A stretch of DNA of 64,000 bases, taken from the NCBI GenBank assembly GCA_002483365.1, contig DLHT01000011.1, positions 186,001-250,000 of the forward strand, written 5' to 3'. The notes under the pieces are model-generated. The model was not told the origin of the DNA, searched no databases, and saw only the letters and a list, made by a program, of their open reading frames with translations. Positions 31,970 through 40,413 of this stretch are shown here, in pieces. The translations under genes and the position numbers were made by a program. The DNA is from Cellvibrio sp. UBA7661 (GTDB lineage Bacteria > Pseudomonadota > Gammaproteobacteria > Pseudomonadales > Cellvibrionaceae). Positions within the stretch are counted from its first letter, which is position 1. Every line of letters starts with the position of its first letter.

Positions 31970-33502
31970 GTGAGTCCATCCTTGGTTGTGTTTTTGGCTG
32001 GTTTATCTGGCCTGATAATAGGTGCATTGTTTGTGTACTGGTTGTTTGGCCGCCGTCTGGATCAAGCGGTCATTGCTAGAACCTACGAATTGGAATCGGC
32101 GCAGCAACAATTACTGCACACTAATGCCCTGCGGGAGGCCAGCTTGCAGCAAGAGCTCGACCTTTCAAAACAGCAGCTAGTAGAGCTTAAGGCCCAGCTG
32201 CATCAGCAGCAACATTTACAGCAGGAGTTACAGCAATCGCTGGGTGATGCCCGTCAAGAAGCAGCGGGATTACGTGAGAAGACTCGCTATTTTGAGCAAG
32301 TGCAACAACAGTCATTGCATAAAGATGAGCAGCTGACGCTACTTGAGAAAACGGCTACAGAATTGCAAACCCGTTTGGATCAGGAGCGCAAACACTTTGC
32401 AGAACAATTGGCATTGCTGCAAAACGCCAAGGCTGATTTGGTGAAGGAGTTTGAAAACCTTGCTAACAAAATTTTTGAAAGCAAACAGCAGCAGTTTAGT
32501 GCTAATAGTAAAACCTTATTAGATTCCACCCTGGATCCACTTAAGCTGCAGTTAGTCGAGTTCCGCAAAAAAGTAGAAGATGTTTATGAAAAGGAAAATG
32601 CCGAACGCAACCGTTTGGCCGGACAAGTGCTGGAGTTACAAAAACAAGCGCAGAAAATTGGCCAAGATGCCGTCAATCTTGCGCAAGCTTTAAAGGGCAA
32701 TACCAAGGCACAAGGCAATTGGGGTGAAGTGGTGCTTGAGCGATTGCTGGAAGAATCCGGATTACAAAAAGGTCGCGAATACGACACTCAAGTGAACTTT
32801 ACCAATGCTGACGGTAGCCGTTTGATGCCGGATGTGATCGTACATCTGCCTGAAAATAAAGACATTGTTATCGATGCCAAATGTTCACTGCTCGATTATG
32901 AAAAATATTGCAGCAGCGATGATGAAACAGAGCGTAAACAACATTTGTCTGCACATATCAATTCACTACGAAATCACATTAAAAATTTAAGTATTAAAGA
33001 TTACGAAAAAATTGACGGCATTAAAGCCCTGGATTTTGTATTTGTTTTTATTCCGATAGAGGCGGCATTTATGACTGCACTCCAGCATGAACCAGCATTG
33101 TATCGGGAGGCGTATGATCGCCATATCATTCTTGTCAGTCCTACCACATTGTTGGCAACCTTGCGTACGGTAGAAAATATATGGCGCTATGAAAAGCAAA
33201 ATAAAAATGCCGAGCGGATTGCTAAAGAAGCTGGCGCATTACATGACCAATTTGTATTGCTATTGGAGTCGTTGGATGATGTCGGGAATGCTATCAATAA
33301 AAGCCAGGCCGCTTATACAAAAGCGCGTGAGCGGTTGCAATCCGGACGCGGGAATTTGGTTAAAAGGGTTGATGATATTCGTCGGTTAGGTGCGAAAACC
33401 AAAAAAACAATTGCAGGTCACTTGTTGGAAGATGCCGGCGTTTCTAGCGATGAACTGTTGTTAGATGAATTTTCTGAACAAAAAAATGATGATGCTAGCT
33501 AA
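31970..33502 (+). CDS. rmuC: DNA recombination protein RmuC
   Basis: RmuC limits inversions at inverted repeats; the family contains a predicted restriction-like nuclease core. From GTG 31970, with GGAG five bases upstream, the product has 510 residues: an N-terminal membrane anchor (VVFLAGLSGLIIGALFVYWLF), a long glutamine-rich coiled coil (about 30-190), and the conserved core GNWGEVVLERLLEESGLQKG, LMPDVIVHLPENKDIVIDAK and VFVFIPIEAAF. The frame is open further upstream to TTG 31928, but lacks a ribosome site there. Followed by DUF2489 and a GNAT gene in a likely operon. Confidence 0.93.
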   Translation: MSPSLVVFLAGLSGLIIGALFVYWLFGRRLDQAVIARTYELESAQQQLLHTNALREASLQQELDLSKQQLVELKAQLHQQQHLQQELQQSLGDARQEAAGLREKTRYFEQVQQQSLHKDEQLTLLEKTATELQTRLDQERKHFAEQLALLQNAKADLVKEFENLANKIFESKQQQFSANSKTLLDSTLDPLKLQLVEFRKKVEDVYEKENAERNRLAGQVLELQKQAQKIGQDAVNLAQALKGNTKAQGNWGEVVLERLLEESGLQKGREYDTQVNFTNADGSRLMPDVIVHLPENKDIVIDAKCSLLDYEKYCSSDDETERKQHLSAHINSLRNHIKNLSIKDYEKIDGIKALDFVFVFIPIEAAFMTALQHEPALYREAYDRHIILVSPTTLLATLRTVENIWRYEKQNKNAERIAKEAGALHDQFVLLLESLDDVGNAINKSQAAYTKARERLQSGRGNLVKRVDDIRRLGAKTKKTIAGHLLEDAGVSSDELLLDEFSEQKNDDAS

Positions 33503-33538
33503 ACGCATAAATTTCACATTTACATTATGAGATAGACT

Positions 33539-34012
33539 ATGAATTGGTTGTTATTTTTTATCGTAATAGGGGCTTTGGTTATCATCGTATTGGCTGCTAT
33601 AGCGTCACGTTTGGTATATAAGGTTTATCTGCAGAAAAAAGTGCGCGACGAAAAATTAAAAGTACTGGAGCTGGCCAATCAGCAAGCACAACGTGAGCAA
33701 CGCGAGTGGCTCAACAAAAGCATACAGATTCTTGCGCAAGCATTGCACAACGACGAGTTGACCTTGACGGAAGCCAGTATTCGTATATCCGGTTTATTGG
33801 ATGCGCTGGATGTCCATGTCTCTACAAAAGAAGAGTTTTCCGCGTTTTATCAATTGCGTGAAAAAACCAGTCACATACCTTATTTGGAAGCATGGCAGAA
33901 TCTGTCTAAAACTGAACAAAATAAATTTGATGTGGAACGTTTGCATCATGAAGAGGCTTTTCATGATTTTGTGAAAGATGCAGCGAGGCGCATACAAGGT
34001 AGAGGTTTTTAA
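33539..34012 (+). CDS. DUF2489 membrane protein
   Basis: A 157-residue protein with one N-terminal membrane helix (LLFFIVIGALVIIVLAAIASRLV) and a cytoplasmic helical domain with the DUF2489 pattern WLNKSIQILAQALHNDELT, ASIRISGLLDALD and VERLHHEEAF. Function not established. It lies 36 bp after rmuC and its stop is directly followed by the ATG of the GNAT gene, so the three are probably cotranscribed. Confidence 0.88.
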   Translation: MNWLLFFIVIGALVIIVLAAIASRLVYKVYLQKKVRDEKLKVLELANQQAQREQREWLNKSIQILAQALHNDELTLTEASIRISGLLDALDVHVSTKEEFSAFYQLREKTSHIPYLEAWQNLSKTEQNKFDVERLHHEEAFHDFVKDAARRIQGRGF

Positions 34013-34531
34013 ATGGCTGATGGCTTTTTATGTCGCGCTATGCGCGCTTGCGATATTGAAGATGTCATTCGCATCCAAGCAGAAGCTTACCGTGATGAAA
34101 TAATTGAAAGTGTCGAAGTAATACAAACACGCTTTGCGCAAACACCAGATACATCCTGGGTTGTGGAAAGCACAGAGGGAAATGTGCGTGGCTATTTAGT
34201 GGGCTATTATTCGCACTTGGGAGAAGTAACCCCATGGGGACAAAATTTTTCCCATAAGCCTTCTGCCGATACGCTTTATTTGCACGATTTGGCGATTAGT
34301 AAGTCTGCTGCAGGATATGGACTGGGGCAACTATTAGTTACCCATGCGCTACAAGAGGCAAGTGCTCGCGCCTTGGTGAGCGCGGCGCTCGTTTCTGTAC
34401 AGAACTCAAAAGTGTTTTGGGAAAAACTGGGTTTTAATGAGTATACGGATTTACCAACAATCCAGCAGCAACGTCTGGCTTCTTATTCTGGCCCTGCTTT
34501 TTACATGTCCCGCCGTCTTGCAGAAATATAA
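34013..34531 (+). CDS. GNAT-family N-acetyltransferase
   Basis: Predicted acetyl-CoA-dependent acyltransferase of 172 residues. GNAT elements: LCRAMRACDIEDVIRIQAEAY at the start, the central strand TLYLHDLAISKSAAGYGLGQ holding the acetyl-CoA pyrophosphate loop (GYGLGQ in place of R/Q-xx-G-x-G/A) and VQNSKVFWEKLGF at the C-terminal part. Target unknown. Its ATG abuts the stop of the DUF2489 gene with no gap, indicating coupled translation. Confidence 0.88.
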   Translation: MADGFLCRAMRACDIEDVIRIQAEAYRDEIIESVEVIQTRFAQTPDTSWVVESTEGNVRGYLVGYYSHLGEVTPWGQNFSHKPSADTLYLHDLAISKSAAGYGLGQLLVTHALQEASARALVSAALVSVQNSKVFWEKLGFNEYTDLPTIQQQRLASYSGPAFYMSRRLAEI

Positions 34532-34564
34532 AAATACCGGGGCGGGTGCAGCGCCCGGCATTTT
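34531..34564. terminator. Bidirectional terminator between GNAT gene and trmA
   Basis: AAAATACCGGGGCG and CGCCCGGCATTTT pair with small bulges around a GGTGCAG loop, between the ends of two converging genes. Confidence 0.65.
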
Positions 34565-34567
34565 ATG

Positions 34568-35653
34568 TTATCCCTTTTTTTTCAGGATAACCCCGCATTC
34601 AGCATGATGTGTATAGGGAAACTGATCAAACAACGCAAATGCTGTGATTTGATGTGTTTGGGTGATTGTTTGTAAATTTTCACGCAGTGTTTCGGGGTTG
34701 CATGAAATATAAATAATGTTGTCGAAACGCTGCGTAATGCTGGTGGTATGTGGATCAAGGCCTGCGCGTGGTGGATCAACAAAAATGGTCGAAAAGTGAT
34801 AGTCGGCCAATTTGACGTGTCGCAGGCGATTAAACTCACGAACACCATCCATTGCTTGTGAAAACTCTTCACTGGACATGCGCGCGATCTGAATATTGTT
34901 AATCTTGTTTGCTTGGATATTGAATTGGGCAGAATCCACAGATGATTTCGCAACTTCAGTTGCAAGTACTTTGGAAAAGTTTTGTGATAGCGGTAAAGTG
35001 AAATTACCATTACCGCAGTAAAGCTCTAATAAATCGCCACCAAAATCTTTACTGTTCTCTACCGCCCATGCCAACATTTTTTCACAAACACCGGCGTTGG
35101 GCTGAGTGAAGCTGGCTTCTACTTGTTGATAGATAAATTCGCGCCCTAATACCTGCATACGCTCAATCACATAATCGCGTTCAATCAGTAATTTTTGTTT
35201 GCGGCTGCGACCAATAATATCGGCTCCTACTTGTTGTTTAAGTTGGAGTGCGCGTTGACTCCATTCCGGAGTTAATTCTTTGTGGTAAATCAATGTAATT
35301 AACGACTCTCCACTTTGCGCGGTCAAGAATTCAACCTGATAAAGTTTGTGACGCAACAATTCATCGTTATTGATTTCATGGAGCAATTGGCTCATCAATT
35401 GATTAATTAACAGGGAGCCAACAGGGAATTCGGTTATGGCATAAGGCTGCTTGTCTGCATCGAACATAACAAACTCCGAGCGGTCTTGTTTGTGCCATAC
35501 GCGAAACTCGGCGCGCATACGATAGTACTTTTCAGAAGAACTAAAAACCTCAACAGGCGGGTGTGCAAACCCGGCAAAGTCTCGTTGAATTTGAGCAAGT
35601 TTTTCGTTGAGTTGATGCTGGTAGCTGGCAGGGGAGAAATCGTTTGGGGTCAT
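34568..35653 (-). CDS. trmA: tRNA (uracil-54-C5)-methyltransferase TrmA
   Basis: Makes ribothymidine at position 54 of tRNAs using SAM. The 361-residue protein has the SAM site LLELYCGNGNFTLPLS, the motif VDPPRAGLDPHT and the catalytic cysteine in IISCNPETL-type sequence (IYISCNPETL), with the QVEASFTQPNAGVCEKML region before. Length is normal for TrmA, without the TRAM domain of RlmD. Monocistronic on the minus strand. Confidence 0.96.
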   Translation of the reverse strand: MTPNDFSPASYQHQLNEKLAQIQRDFAGFAHPPVEVFSSSEKYYRMRAEFRVWHKQDRSEFVMFDADKQPYAITEFPVGSLLINQLMSQLLHEINNDELLRHKLYQVEFLTAQSGESLITLIYHKELTPEWSQRALQLKQQVGADIIGRSRKQKLLIERDYVIERMQVLGREFIYQQVEASFTQPNAGVCEKMLAWAVENSKDFGGDLLELYCGNGNFTLPLSQNFSKVLATEVAKSSVDSAQFNIQANKINNIQIARMSSEEFSQAMDGVREFNRLRHVKLADYHFSTIFVDPPRAGLDPHTTSITQRFDNIIYISCNPETLRENLQTITQTHQITAFALFDQFPYTHHAECGVILKKKG

Positions 35654-35720
35654 AATGGCTCATTAAAAGCTTGCTTGTTAAACAAGGCGGGCTGTAGCTG
35701 GTACAGCCCTTGAGCGGACA

Positions 35721-36452
35721 TTATAACTTCTTCGTCTCGCATTTGCCCCATTCACACGTAAGAACGGAGGTTGCATTTTCTCCACAGAACGTCGCATAGA
35801 CTTCATGTGGCCATTGGTTGGTGATACTCAGTGTATACGCAGCCGGACAAGTCTTTTCATGAGCATTTGCAATACTATAAAAGGTTGCACCTTGGGATGA
35901 ACCCTGAAATCCAGCTGCCAATGTAGGAACATCGGCGATTTTGTAATCTGCAGGTAAATGTTTTAGCAGCTCAGCTTTATATGGTGCAATTTCAGGTTTA
36001 TTAGCCAAGGGCAATGCTTTTCCGCTAATTTGTGCAAGTCTGAATTGACAAATTTTTTGTTTATTGATTGGGCTGCGTTGTGGAAGTGCTAACTCATTGG
36101 TCGCACGGGTACGGGCGTCTAGTACTAAACGAATTGCTGCTGGTGCAACGGTTGTATTATTGTATTTAAACGATTCTTTGTTATGCAGTTGACTATAAAA
36201 TGCATCTGCTGCTGCCACGAGTTTTGCATTTTCATTCAGCCAATTCTGCTGGGTATCTATTGCATCAACTTCTATATCCCCACCAAGTGTTCCACAAGTT
36301 GTAAATAAATTAGAAAAATAAACGGCTTCGCTAAGGGTATTGGTGGCGGCTCGCGCTAAAGAGTCTTCATCCAGCATGGGTGGTTGTGCGGCACAACCTG
36401 TTAATAAAACAATGCCAAATATTAACTGTAGTAGGTATTTCTTGTGTGTCAT
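35721..36452 (-). CDS. Hypothetical lipoprotein, 243 aa
   Basis: Unrecognised family. Lipobox VLLTGC with Cys20 followed by AA, compatible with outer-membrane sorting. The mature protein is mixed helical with five further cysteines (TTCGTLGGD, KICQFRL, KTCPAAY, TFCGEN, LTCEWGKCE), enough for disulfides in the periplasm, and a C-terminal section around YTLSITNQWPHEVYATF. It starts 22 bp after the end of the histidine kinase gene on the same strand, so the two are likely cotranscribed; a sensory partnership is possible but unproven. Confidence 0.75.
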   Translation of the reverse strand: MTHKKYLLQLIFGIVLLTGCAAQPPMLDEDSLARAATNTLSEAVYFSNLFTTCGTLGGDIEVDAIDTQQNWLNENAKLVAAADAFYSQLHNKESFKYNNTTVAPAAIRLVLDARTRATNELALPQRSPINKQKICQFRLAQISGKALPLANKPEIAPYKAELLKHLPADYKIADVPTLAAGFQGSSQGATFYSIANAHEKTCPAAYTLSITNQWPHEVYATFCGENATSVLTCEWGKCETKKL

Positions 36453-36474
36453 TGTGGCTCCTGCTGGACAAAAG

Positions 36475-37878
36475 TTATGCCTGTTGCAACGGCAGTCTAA
36501 TAATAAAGTTACAGCCTTTTCCTGGCGCTGTTTTTACATCGATCGTCCCATTATGGCGTTCGGTAATAATGAAATAAGAAACAGATAACCCCAAGCCTGT
36601 TCCTGAGCCTACTTCTTTCGTTGTAAAAAATGGCTCGAAGATATGCTTGCGCACAGTATCGGTCATGCCGGGCCCATTATCTTGAACCTCGATCACAAGA
36701 TGTTGTTCTTGTGCGTATGTTTTAATCCAAACACTGGGGTTTTCCTCGCCACTACCGGAAAGGGCTTGTTTAGCATTTCGCAGTAAATTTAGCAGGACCT
36801 GCTGTAGTTCTGGAGCAGATGCATGTACCAGAGGAAGTGGCGAAGAAAACTCTGTAAAAATGTTTACTTTATAACCGCTGCCAGAATAATTACTTTGGCT
36901 CAAATTAATAGTTTGCTCGATGAGATGTTGTATTTCTACCAAGCTGGTTTTTCGTTGGGAATTATGCGAAAACTCTAGCATGTTTCGCACAATAGTTGCT
37001 GATCGTTCCCCGGCTTCGCGTATAGAGTCGAGCATTTTTGGTATTTCACGAGTTTGTAAGTAGGTATGTACTTGCTGGAAATCCAGATTCAATTGATTGG
37101 CGTGTGTATGATTAGTGGAAAAATTAATATTTGTCCGTCGGGAAATATTTTGTACGTTTTGTAAAATAACACTGAGTGGATTATTAATTTCGTGAGCAAT
37201 TCCTGCTGCTACTTCACCAAGCGAATACATTTTTTCATTTTGGATCATTAAATTTTCAATAGTCACTTTCATGGTGACATCGTCTACACGAATAACAGCG
37301 CCTTGCTGTGTGCTGGAAATTAATGGATAAATAGTGATTTCAAAATAGCATTTTTTTTCGTCATCACTTTGTGTGTGTTGAGCAGAGTGGGGCTCGCCAT
37401 TGCGGATTGAGTGTTTAATTGCATCAATTGTAATGGGGAATAAGGGTAGCAAATCAGTGATTTTTTTTCCGAGCGCCTCGTTAGAGAAAATTTCAAATGT
37501 ATTTTCGGCTGCTGCATTCCAGTGCGTGACCTCGCCTTGAGCGGTAACGCCAATAATAATTGACGGCATAGAGTTGATCATGCTCTGTAAATACAGCTTG
37601 GTTTCTCGTAACTGTCGCCCTGTTTGCTCATGACGGGCAACTTCGTCCACCAGCAAATTATTGGTCGTGTGCAAACTTTCTGTGCGTTCAAGAATTTTGT
37701 CTTCCAATACTTTTTGTGACTCTTTTAGGGCTTTGCGCGCGCGCTTATTGCTCAACCGGCTGCGTTGCAAGCCGATAATCAAGAGCGTTTGTAAGATCAA
37801 CAGAAAAACCACCAGGGCTCCCATCCAGGGAATGGAATCATTATTCTGTAGGTGGGTGATTAGGTTTGGGGGCGTCAT
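36475..37878 (-). CDS. PAS-domain sensor histidine kinase (orphan)
   Basis: A 467-residue membrane histidine kinase from ATG 37878 (TTG 37914 also possible). One membrane helix (about 17-37), a coiled coil with the KILERTESLHTTNNLLVDE pattern, a PAS domain (about 98-198: MINSMPSIIIGVTAQGEV, THWNAAAENTF), the H-box GIAHEINNPLSVI with His229, the N-box LLNLLRNAKQAL, VQDNGPGM and the G2 box GTGLGLSVSYFI. The kinase resembles the NtrB-like HATPase group without a receiver domain. No response regulator gene is adjacent; instead a lipoprotein gene follows 22 bp downstream. Confidence 0.9.
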   Translation of the reverse strand: MTPPNLITHLQNNDSIPWMGALVVFLLILQTLLIIGLQRSRLSNKRARKALKESQKVLEDKILERTESLHTTNNLLVDEVARHEQTGRQLRETKLYLQSMINSMPSIIIGVTAQGEVTHWNAAAENTFEIFSNEALGKKITDLLPLFPITIDAIKHSIRNGEPHSAQHTQSDDEKKCYFEITIYPLISSTQQGAVIRVDDVTMKVTIENLMIQNEKMYSLGEVAAGIAHEINNPLSVILQNVQNISRRTNINFSTNHTHANQLNLDFQQVHTYLQTREIPKMLDSIREAGERSATIVRNMLEFSHNSQRKTSLVEIQHLIEQTINLSQSNYSGSGYKVNIFTEFSSPLPLVHASAPELQQVLLNLLRNAKQALSGSGEENPSVWIKTYAQEQHLVIEVQDNGPGMTDTVRKHIFEPFFTTKEVGSGTGLGLSVSYFIITERHNGTIDVKTAPGKGCNFIIRLPLQQA

Positions 37879-38046
37879 AAAAAATAATTGGATCCATAGG
37901 AGTCGCTTTGCCAAAGTATATAGCCCTAAACAGGGGTTCGAACGGCCTGTGAAAGTTAATTTGCGTGTGGATGCTGTATTTTTGCTCGTGGCTGCCTAAT
38001 TCTTGGTCTGACTCTTAAAAGTTTTGAGTGAAATGCCAAAAAACGT

Positions 38047-38074
38047 TTGACAGAAAAGTCAGATTCGATAGAAT
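38047..38074 (+). promoter_or_regulatory. Promoter of the tRNA pair
   Basis: A perfect TTGACA (38047-38052), 16-nt spacer and TAGAAT (38069-38074), followed by a GC-rich GCGCACC discriminator typical of stable-RNA promoters. Confidence 0.7.
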
Positions 38075-38091
38075 GCGCACCTCTCAACGAG

Positions 38092-38167
38092 GGGCGGTTA
38101 GCTCAGTTGGTAGAGCAATGCCCTTACAAGGCATGGGTCACAAGTTCGAGTCTTGTACCGCCCACCA
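38092..38167 (+). tRNA. tRNA-Val (anticodon TAC)
   Basis: Acceptor GGGCGGT pairs with ACCGCCC, followed by discriminator A and an encoded CCA. The D arm (AGCTCAGTTGGTAGAGC), the anticodon stem ATGCC/GGCAT with loop CTTACAA, and the T arm with GTTCGAG are complete. Anticodon TAC reads valine codons. Confidence 0.97.
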
Positions 38168-38230
38168 CATTTTGTGCTCCCTGAACAAGAGCCTAAGCAG
38201 AATAGTTGGTGTATCGTTAGTGAGTTTTGC

Positions 38231-38307
38231 GGACCGGTAGTTCAGTCGGTTAGAATGCCGGCCTGTCACGCCGGAGGTCGCGGGTTCGAGTCCCGTCCGG
38301 TCCGCCA
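38231..38307 (+). tRNA. tRNA-Asp (anticodon GTC)
   Basis: Acceptor GGACCGG pairs with CCGGTCC, discriminator G, encoded CCA. Anticodon stem CCGGC/GCCGG with loop CTGTCAC gives GTC, aspartate. The D arm and T arm (GGGTTCGAGTCCC) are intact. It follows tRNA-Val by 63 bp in one transcript. Confidence 0.97.
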
Positions 38308-38314
38308 CTATTCT

Positions 38315-38342
38315 AAAAGCCCGCCATGTGCGGGCTTTTTTA
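38315..38342 (+). terminator. Terminator after the tRNA pair
   Basis: AAAAGCCCGC and GCGGGCTTTT around the loop CATGT, then T-run; 8 bp after the tRNA-Asp CCA. Confidence 0.9.
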
Positions 38343-38518
38343 TTGCCTCAGTACTTCTCGATGCCTCTTTATTCGAGGCTAATTCCCCTTACCGAATCCC
38401 CTCATTTGTCACAATTATCCTGCCGCCTGCCTTTCTTTTCTTTTTACCCTATAAAAAAAGATCTACATGAAATTGTCATCTTTGATAGGTAAATTGAAGT
38501 TAAGGGCGTAAAGTCCGG

Positions 38519-38546
38519 GAACTGGTCAGGTGATATACCTGTCTGT
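38519..38546 (+). promoter_or_regulatory. Sigma-E-like promoter before a 27-codon gene
   Basis: GAACTG (38519-38524), 17-nt spacer and TCTGT (38542-38546) match the AlgU consensus at five of six and four of five positions. The start would be near 38552, giving a 45-nt leader that ends in AAGGAG. Confidence 0.5.
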
Positions 38547-38595
38547 GGAATGGGATTTCTCTAAAAGTAAATATCCAATTTAAGGAGTAATGACA

Positions 38596-38679
38596 ATGCA
38601 AGATTATATTGAAGAGCTGCTGGACGTTCAGTTTGATGATGTTGACGATGACTTCCCTGAGGATTATTCGGACATCTAG
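38596..38679 (+). CDS. Acidic 27-aa microprotein (predicted)
   Basis: Too short for usual gene callers. ATG 38596 is preceded by AAGGAG (38582-38587) at ideal spacing and opens a 27-codon frame to TAG 38677-38679. The peptide is strongly acidic (EELLDVQFDDVDDDFPEDY) with aromatic residues and no basic residue, so it is not a membrane or secreted peptide. A sigma-E-like promoter is placed at 38519-38546, and a hairpin follows the stop. No family I recognise. It could be a regulatory micropeptide, a small leader, or the coding part of a dual-function small RNA. An ATG at 38590 is too close to the ribosome site. Confidence 0.5.
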   Translation: MQDYIEELLDVQFDDVDDDFPEDYSDI

Positions 38680-38681
38680 CC

Positions 38682-38712
38682 CGAGCTAATGCAGCATTTT
38701 GCTGCAGGCTCG
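38682..38712 (+). other. Stem-loop after the microprotein gene
   Basis: CGAGC (38682-38686) and GCTCG (38708-38712) enclose TGCAGC / GCTGCA (38690-38695 / 38701-38706) around loop ATTTT. An 11-bp stem with a small bulge. No T-run follows, so it may stabilise or define the 3' end through Rho or processing. Confidence 0.5.
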
Positions 38713-38977
38713 TGGTGTTCCCCTGCTTTACCTCTCTTTATTTCCCCTTTTGTTTATCCCTGCTCACGCATTTTGATAACCTGAATCGCGGTTCTTCACC
38801 TGTTCTATAACCAGTAGTTTTTGACGACGGAGCGGGGGCTATGCAGTTTCGTCGAATAGACCGCAAATCTGCGCAAAAGTCGCCCTTCATGGCAGTTGTT
38901 CACGTTTTCACCTGAACGTGTTTCTTATACTCCTTATAACTTTATACACAAATCATCTGGTTTGAGACGACTCTCCT
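38713..38977. other. Non-coding region before the coiled-coil gene
   Basis: About 265 bp without a convincing frame. It contains a short inverted repeat CACGTT / AACGTG at 38901-38920 and a TATACT hexamer at 38926-38931 that may be part of the promoter for the gene at 38978, though no -35 at proper spacing was found. Confidence 0.4.
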
Positions 38978-40345
38978 ATGTCCAATTACCCCGCAGAGCA
39001 ACTTGAAGCTGTCTTTCTTTTTCAAGAGGGACAAATAGCGCGCGAGTTACTTTATCCTGAGTTTGAGGCAATTCTGGATGGGTTTATCCCTGTTCCCGAT
39101 TTTTCTGGTACATCGGCCAAAGCCGCTTATGTACAAATTAACCCCTCGCTAAATGTCACCGGTATAGTTTTTTTTCTGTTGGGATTTGATGCAAAAGGCA
39201 TGGTCGATCGGCGGTGGAATGTACCGCTGCGCCAGTTGCTGGAATCGGCGGGTTCCGGGCCTGATATGGGAGCAGGTGCAATTCGTCTGGTGTGCTACAG
39301 CCAGTGTCCTGTTGCCTGGCATCAAAAGAACTTGTGGGACCCGCTTATGCAGCCGGGCAATAATAGTTTTGTGGCGATGCGTAAAGCAGTGAAGTCCAAT
39401 CGTTTAGGGTTTGCGATAAAAGCGCCGGAGATACAGGCTGTTACTCCAGCGCCGGTTCAAACAGGACGTACTGCTGCTGATATTGAACGCGAGCAATCAG
39501 TGCTGGAACAAAAATTACATGAACACTATGCGCAAGAGTTGCGCGATAAAATGGCTCTTTTGATCAAAGAGCAGCGTTTGCGTATTGCCACGTTGATGAA
39601 TCAACATCAGGCAAAATTTCATTCACTTCAGCATGAGCACCAACAGCGTTTGTTGGCTTATCAACAGCAATATCAACGGTTGGATCAGCAAAATAAAGAG
39701 CTTGAAGAACGCAATCGCTCTTTAAAAGAAAGTCTTGAAATTCAGGCCACTAAAGTGGAGGGGATGCGTGAGTATTTTGCGCACAAACTCAAGGCTGCAC
39801 AGCAGGATGAATCCAGTCAATTGCAGTTGCTGCAAGAAAATTTCGCGTTGGAGCTCGATACAAAAATTCGTGCTGCTACTGCAGAGTTGCGTGAAATGTT
39901 AGACATGCGGGAGGTTGAGCTCTTTTACCGTCATCAAAATGAAAGTGCGTTAAAAGAAGAGATTGTAAATCTTAAGCATGAAAATCAGCAGCTTTTGAAA
40001 AATAGTGGCGATCAGTTGCTAGGGCGTTTGACCAAGGCCGGTGTTAATTTGGTTACCTTTCTGCCCGGCGTGGGAGAAATTGCGATTGCGCTCGATGATA
40101 TTGGTCGTTATCTGGAAGATCCAGATGCGTATGCTGCGGAGAAAGCGGGTGTAAGCCAAGCGGTTTATTTTTCATGGCTAGAACACCATAAGTCGCCCTG
40201 TTGCAGTGCAATTGATTCACGCGGCAATATGTGTGGCCGAAGTATTCCGATGATTGAAACTCCATTAGAATTTCACTCAGGGGAAAGTGATCGTTGTACT
40301 CAACATCAATCGGTCACTTTTTCATTGGTGGCGGAACGGCGTTGA
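38978..40345 (+). CDS. Coiled-coil protein with C-terminal Cys/His cluster, unknown function
   Basis: A 455-residue cytoplasmic protein. The N-terminal 140 residues form a globular domain (PEFEAILDGFIPVPDFSGTSA, YVQINPSLNVTGIVFFLLGF); residues about 165-335 are a long glutamine- and glutamate-rich coiled coil; a helical section (LTKAGVNLVTFLPGVGEIAIA) follows; the end carries PCCSAIDSRGNMCGR and DRCTQH (cysteines near 408 on), spaced like a zinc-binding site. Similar proteins are sometimes labelled chromosome-partitioning in databases, but no ATPase motif is present here. Monocistronic. Confidence 0.75.
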   Translation: MSNYPAEQLEAVFLFQEGQIARELLYPEFEAILDGFIPVPDFSGTSAKAAYVQINPSLNVTGIVFFLLGFDAKGMVDRRWNVPLRQLLESAGSGPDMGAGAIRLVCYSQCPVAWHQKNLWDPLMQPGNNSFVAMRKAVKSNRLGFAIKAPEIQAVTPAPVQTGRTAADIEREQSVLEQKLHEHYAQELRDKMALLIKEQRLRIATLMNQHQAKFHSLQHEHQQRLLAYQQQYQRLDQQNKELEERNRSLKESLEIQATKVEGMREYFAHKLKAAQQDESSQLQLLQENFALELDTKIRAATAELREMLDMREVELFYRHQNESALKEEIVNLKHENQQLLKNSGDQLLGRLTKAGVNLVTFLPGVGEIAIALDDIGRYLEDPDAYAAEKAGVSQAVYFSWLEHHKSPCCSAIDSRGNMCGRSIPMIETPLEFHSGESDRCTQHQSVTFSLVAERR

Positions 40346-40413
40346 GTATCAAAAAGTAGATAAATACAAGATAAATACAAATAGTTACATGCAAATAAGA
40401 AAATGCTAAATAG

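Noticed and set aside
38901..38920. Inverted repeat CACGTT-N8-AACGTG upstream of the coiled-coil gene
   Set aside because: Short half-sites with a wide spacer and no promoter placed relative to them; kept only as a note.
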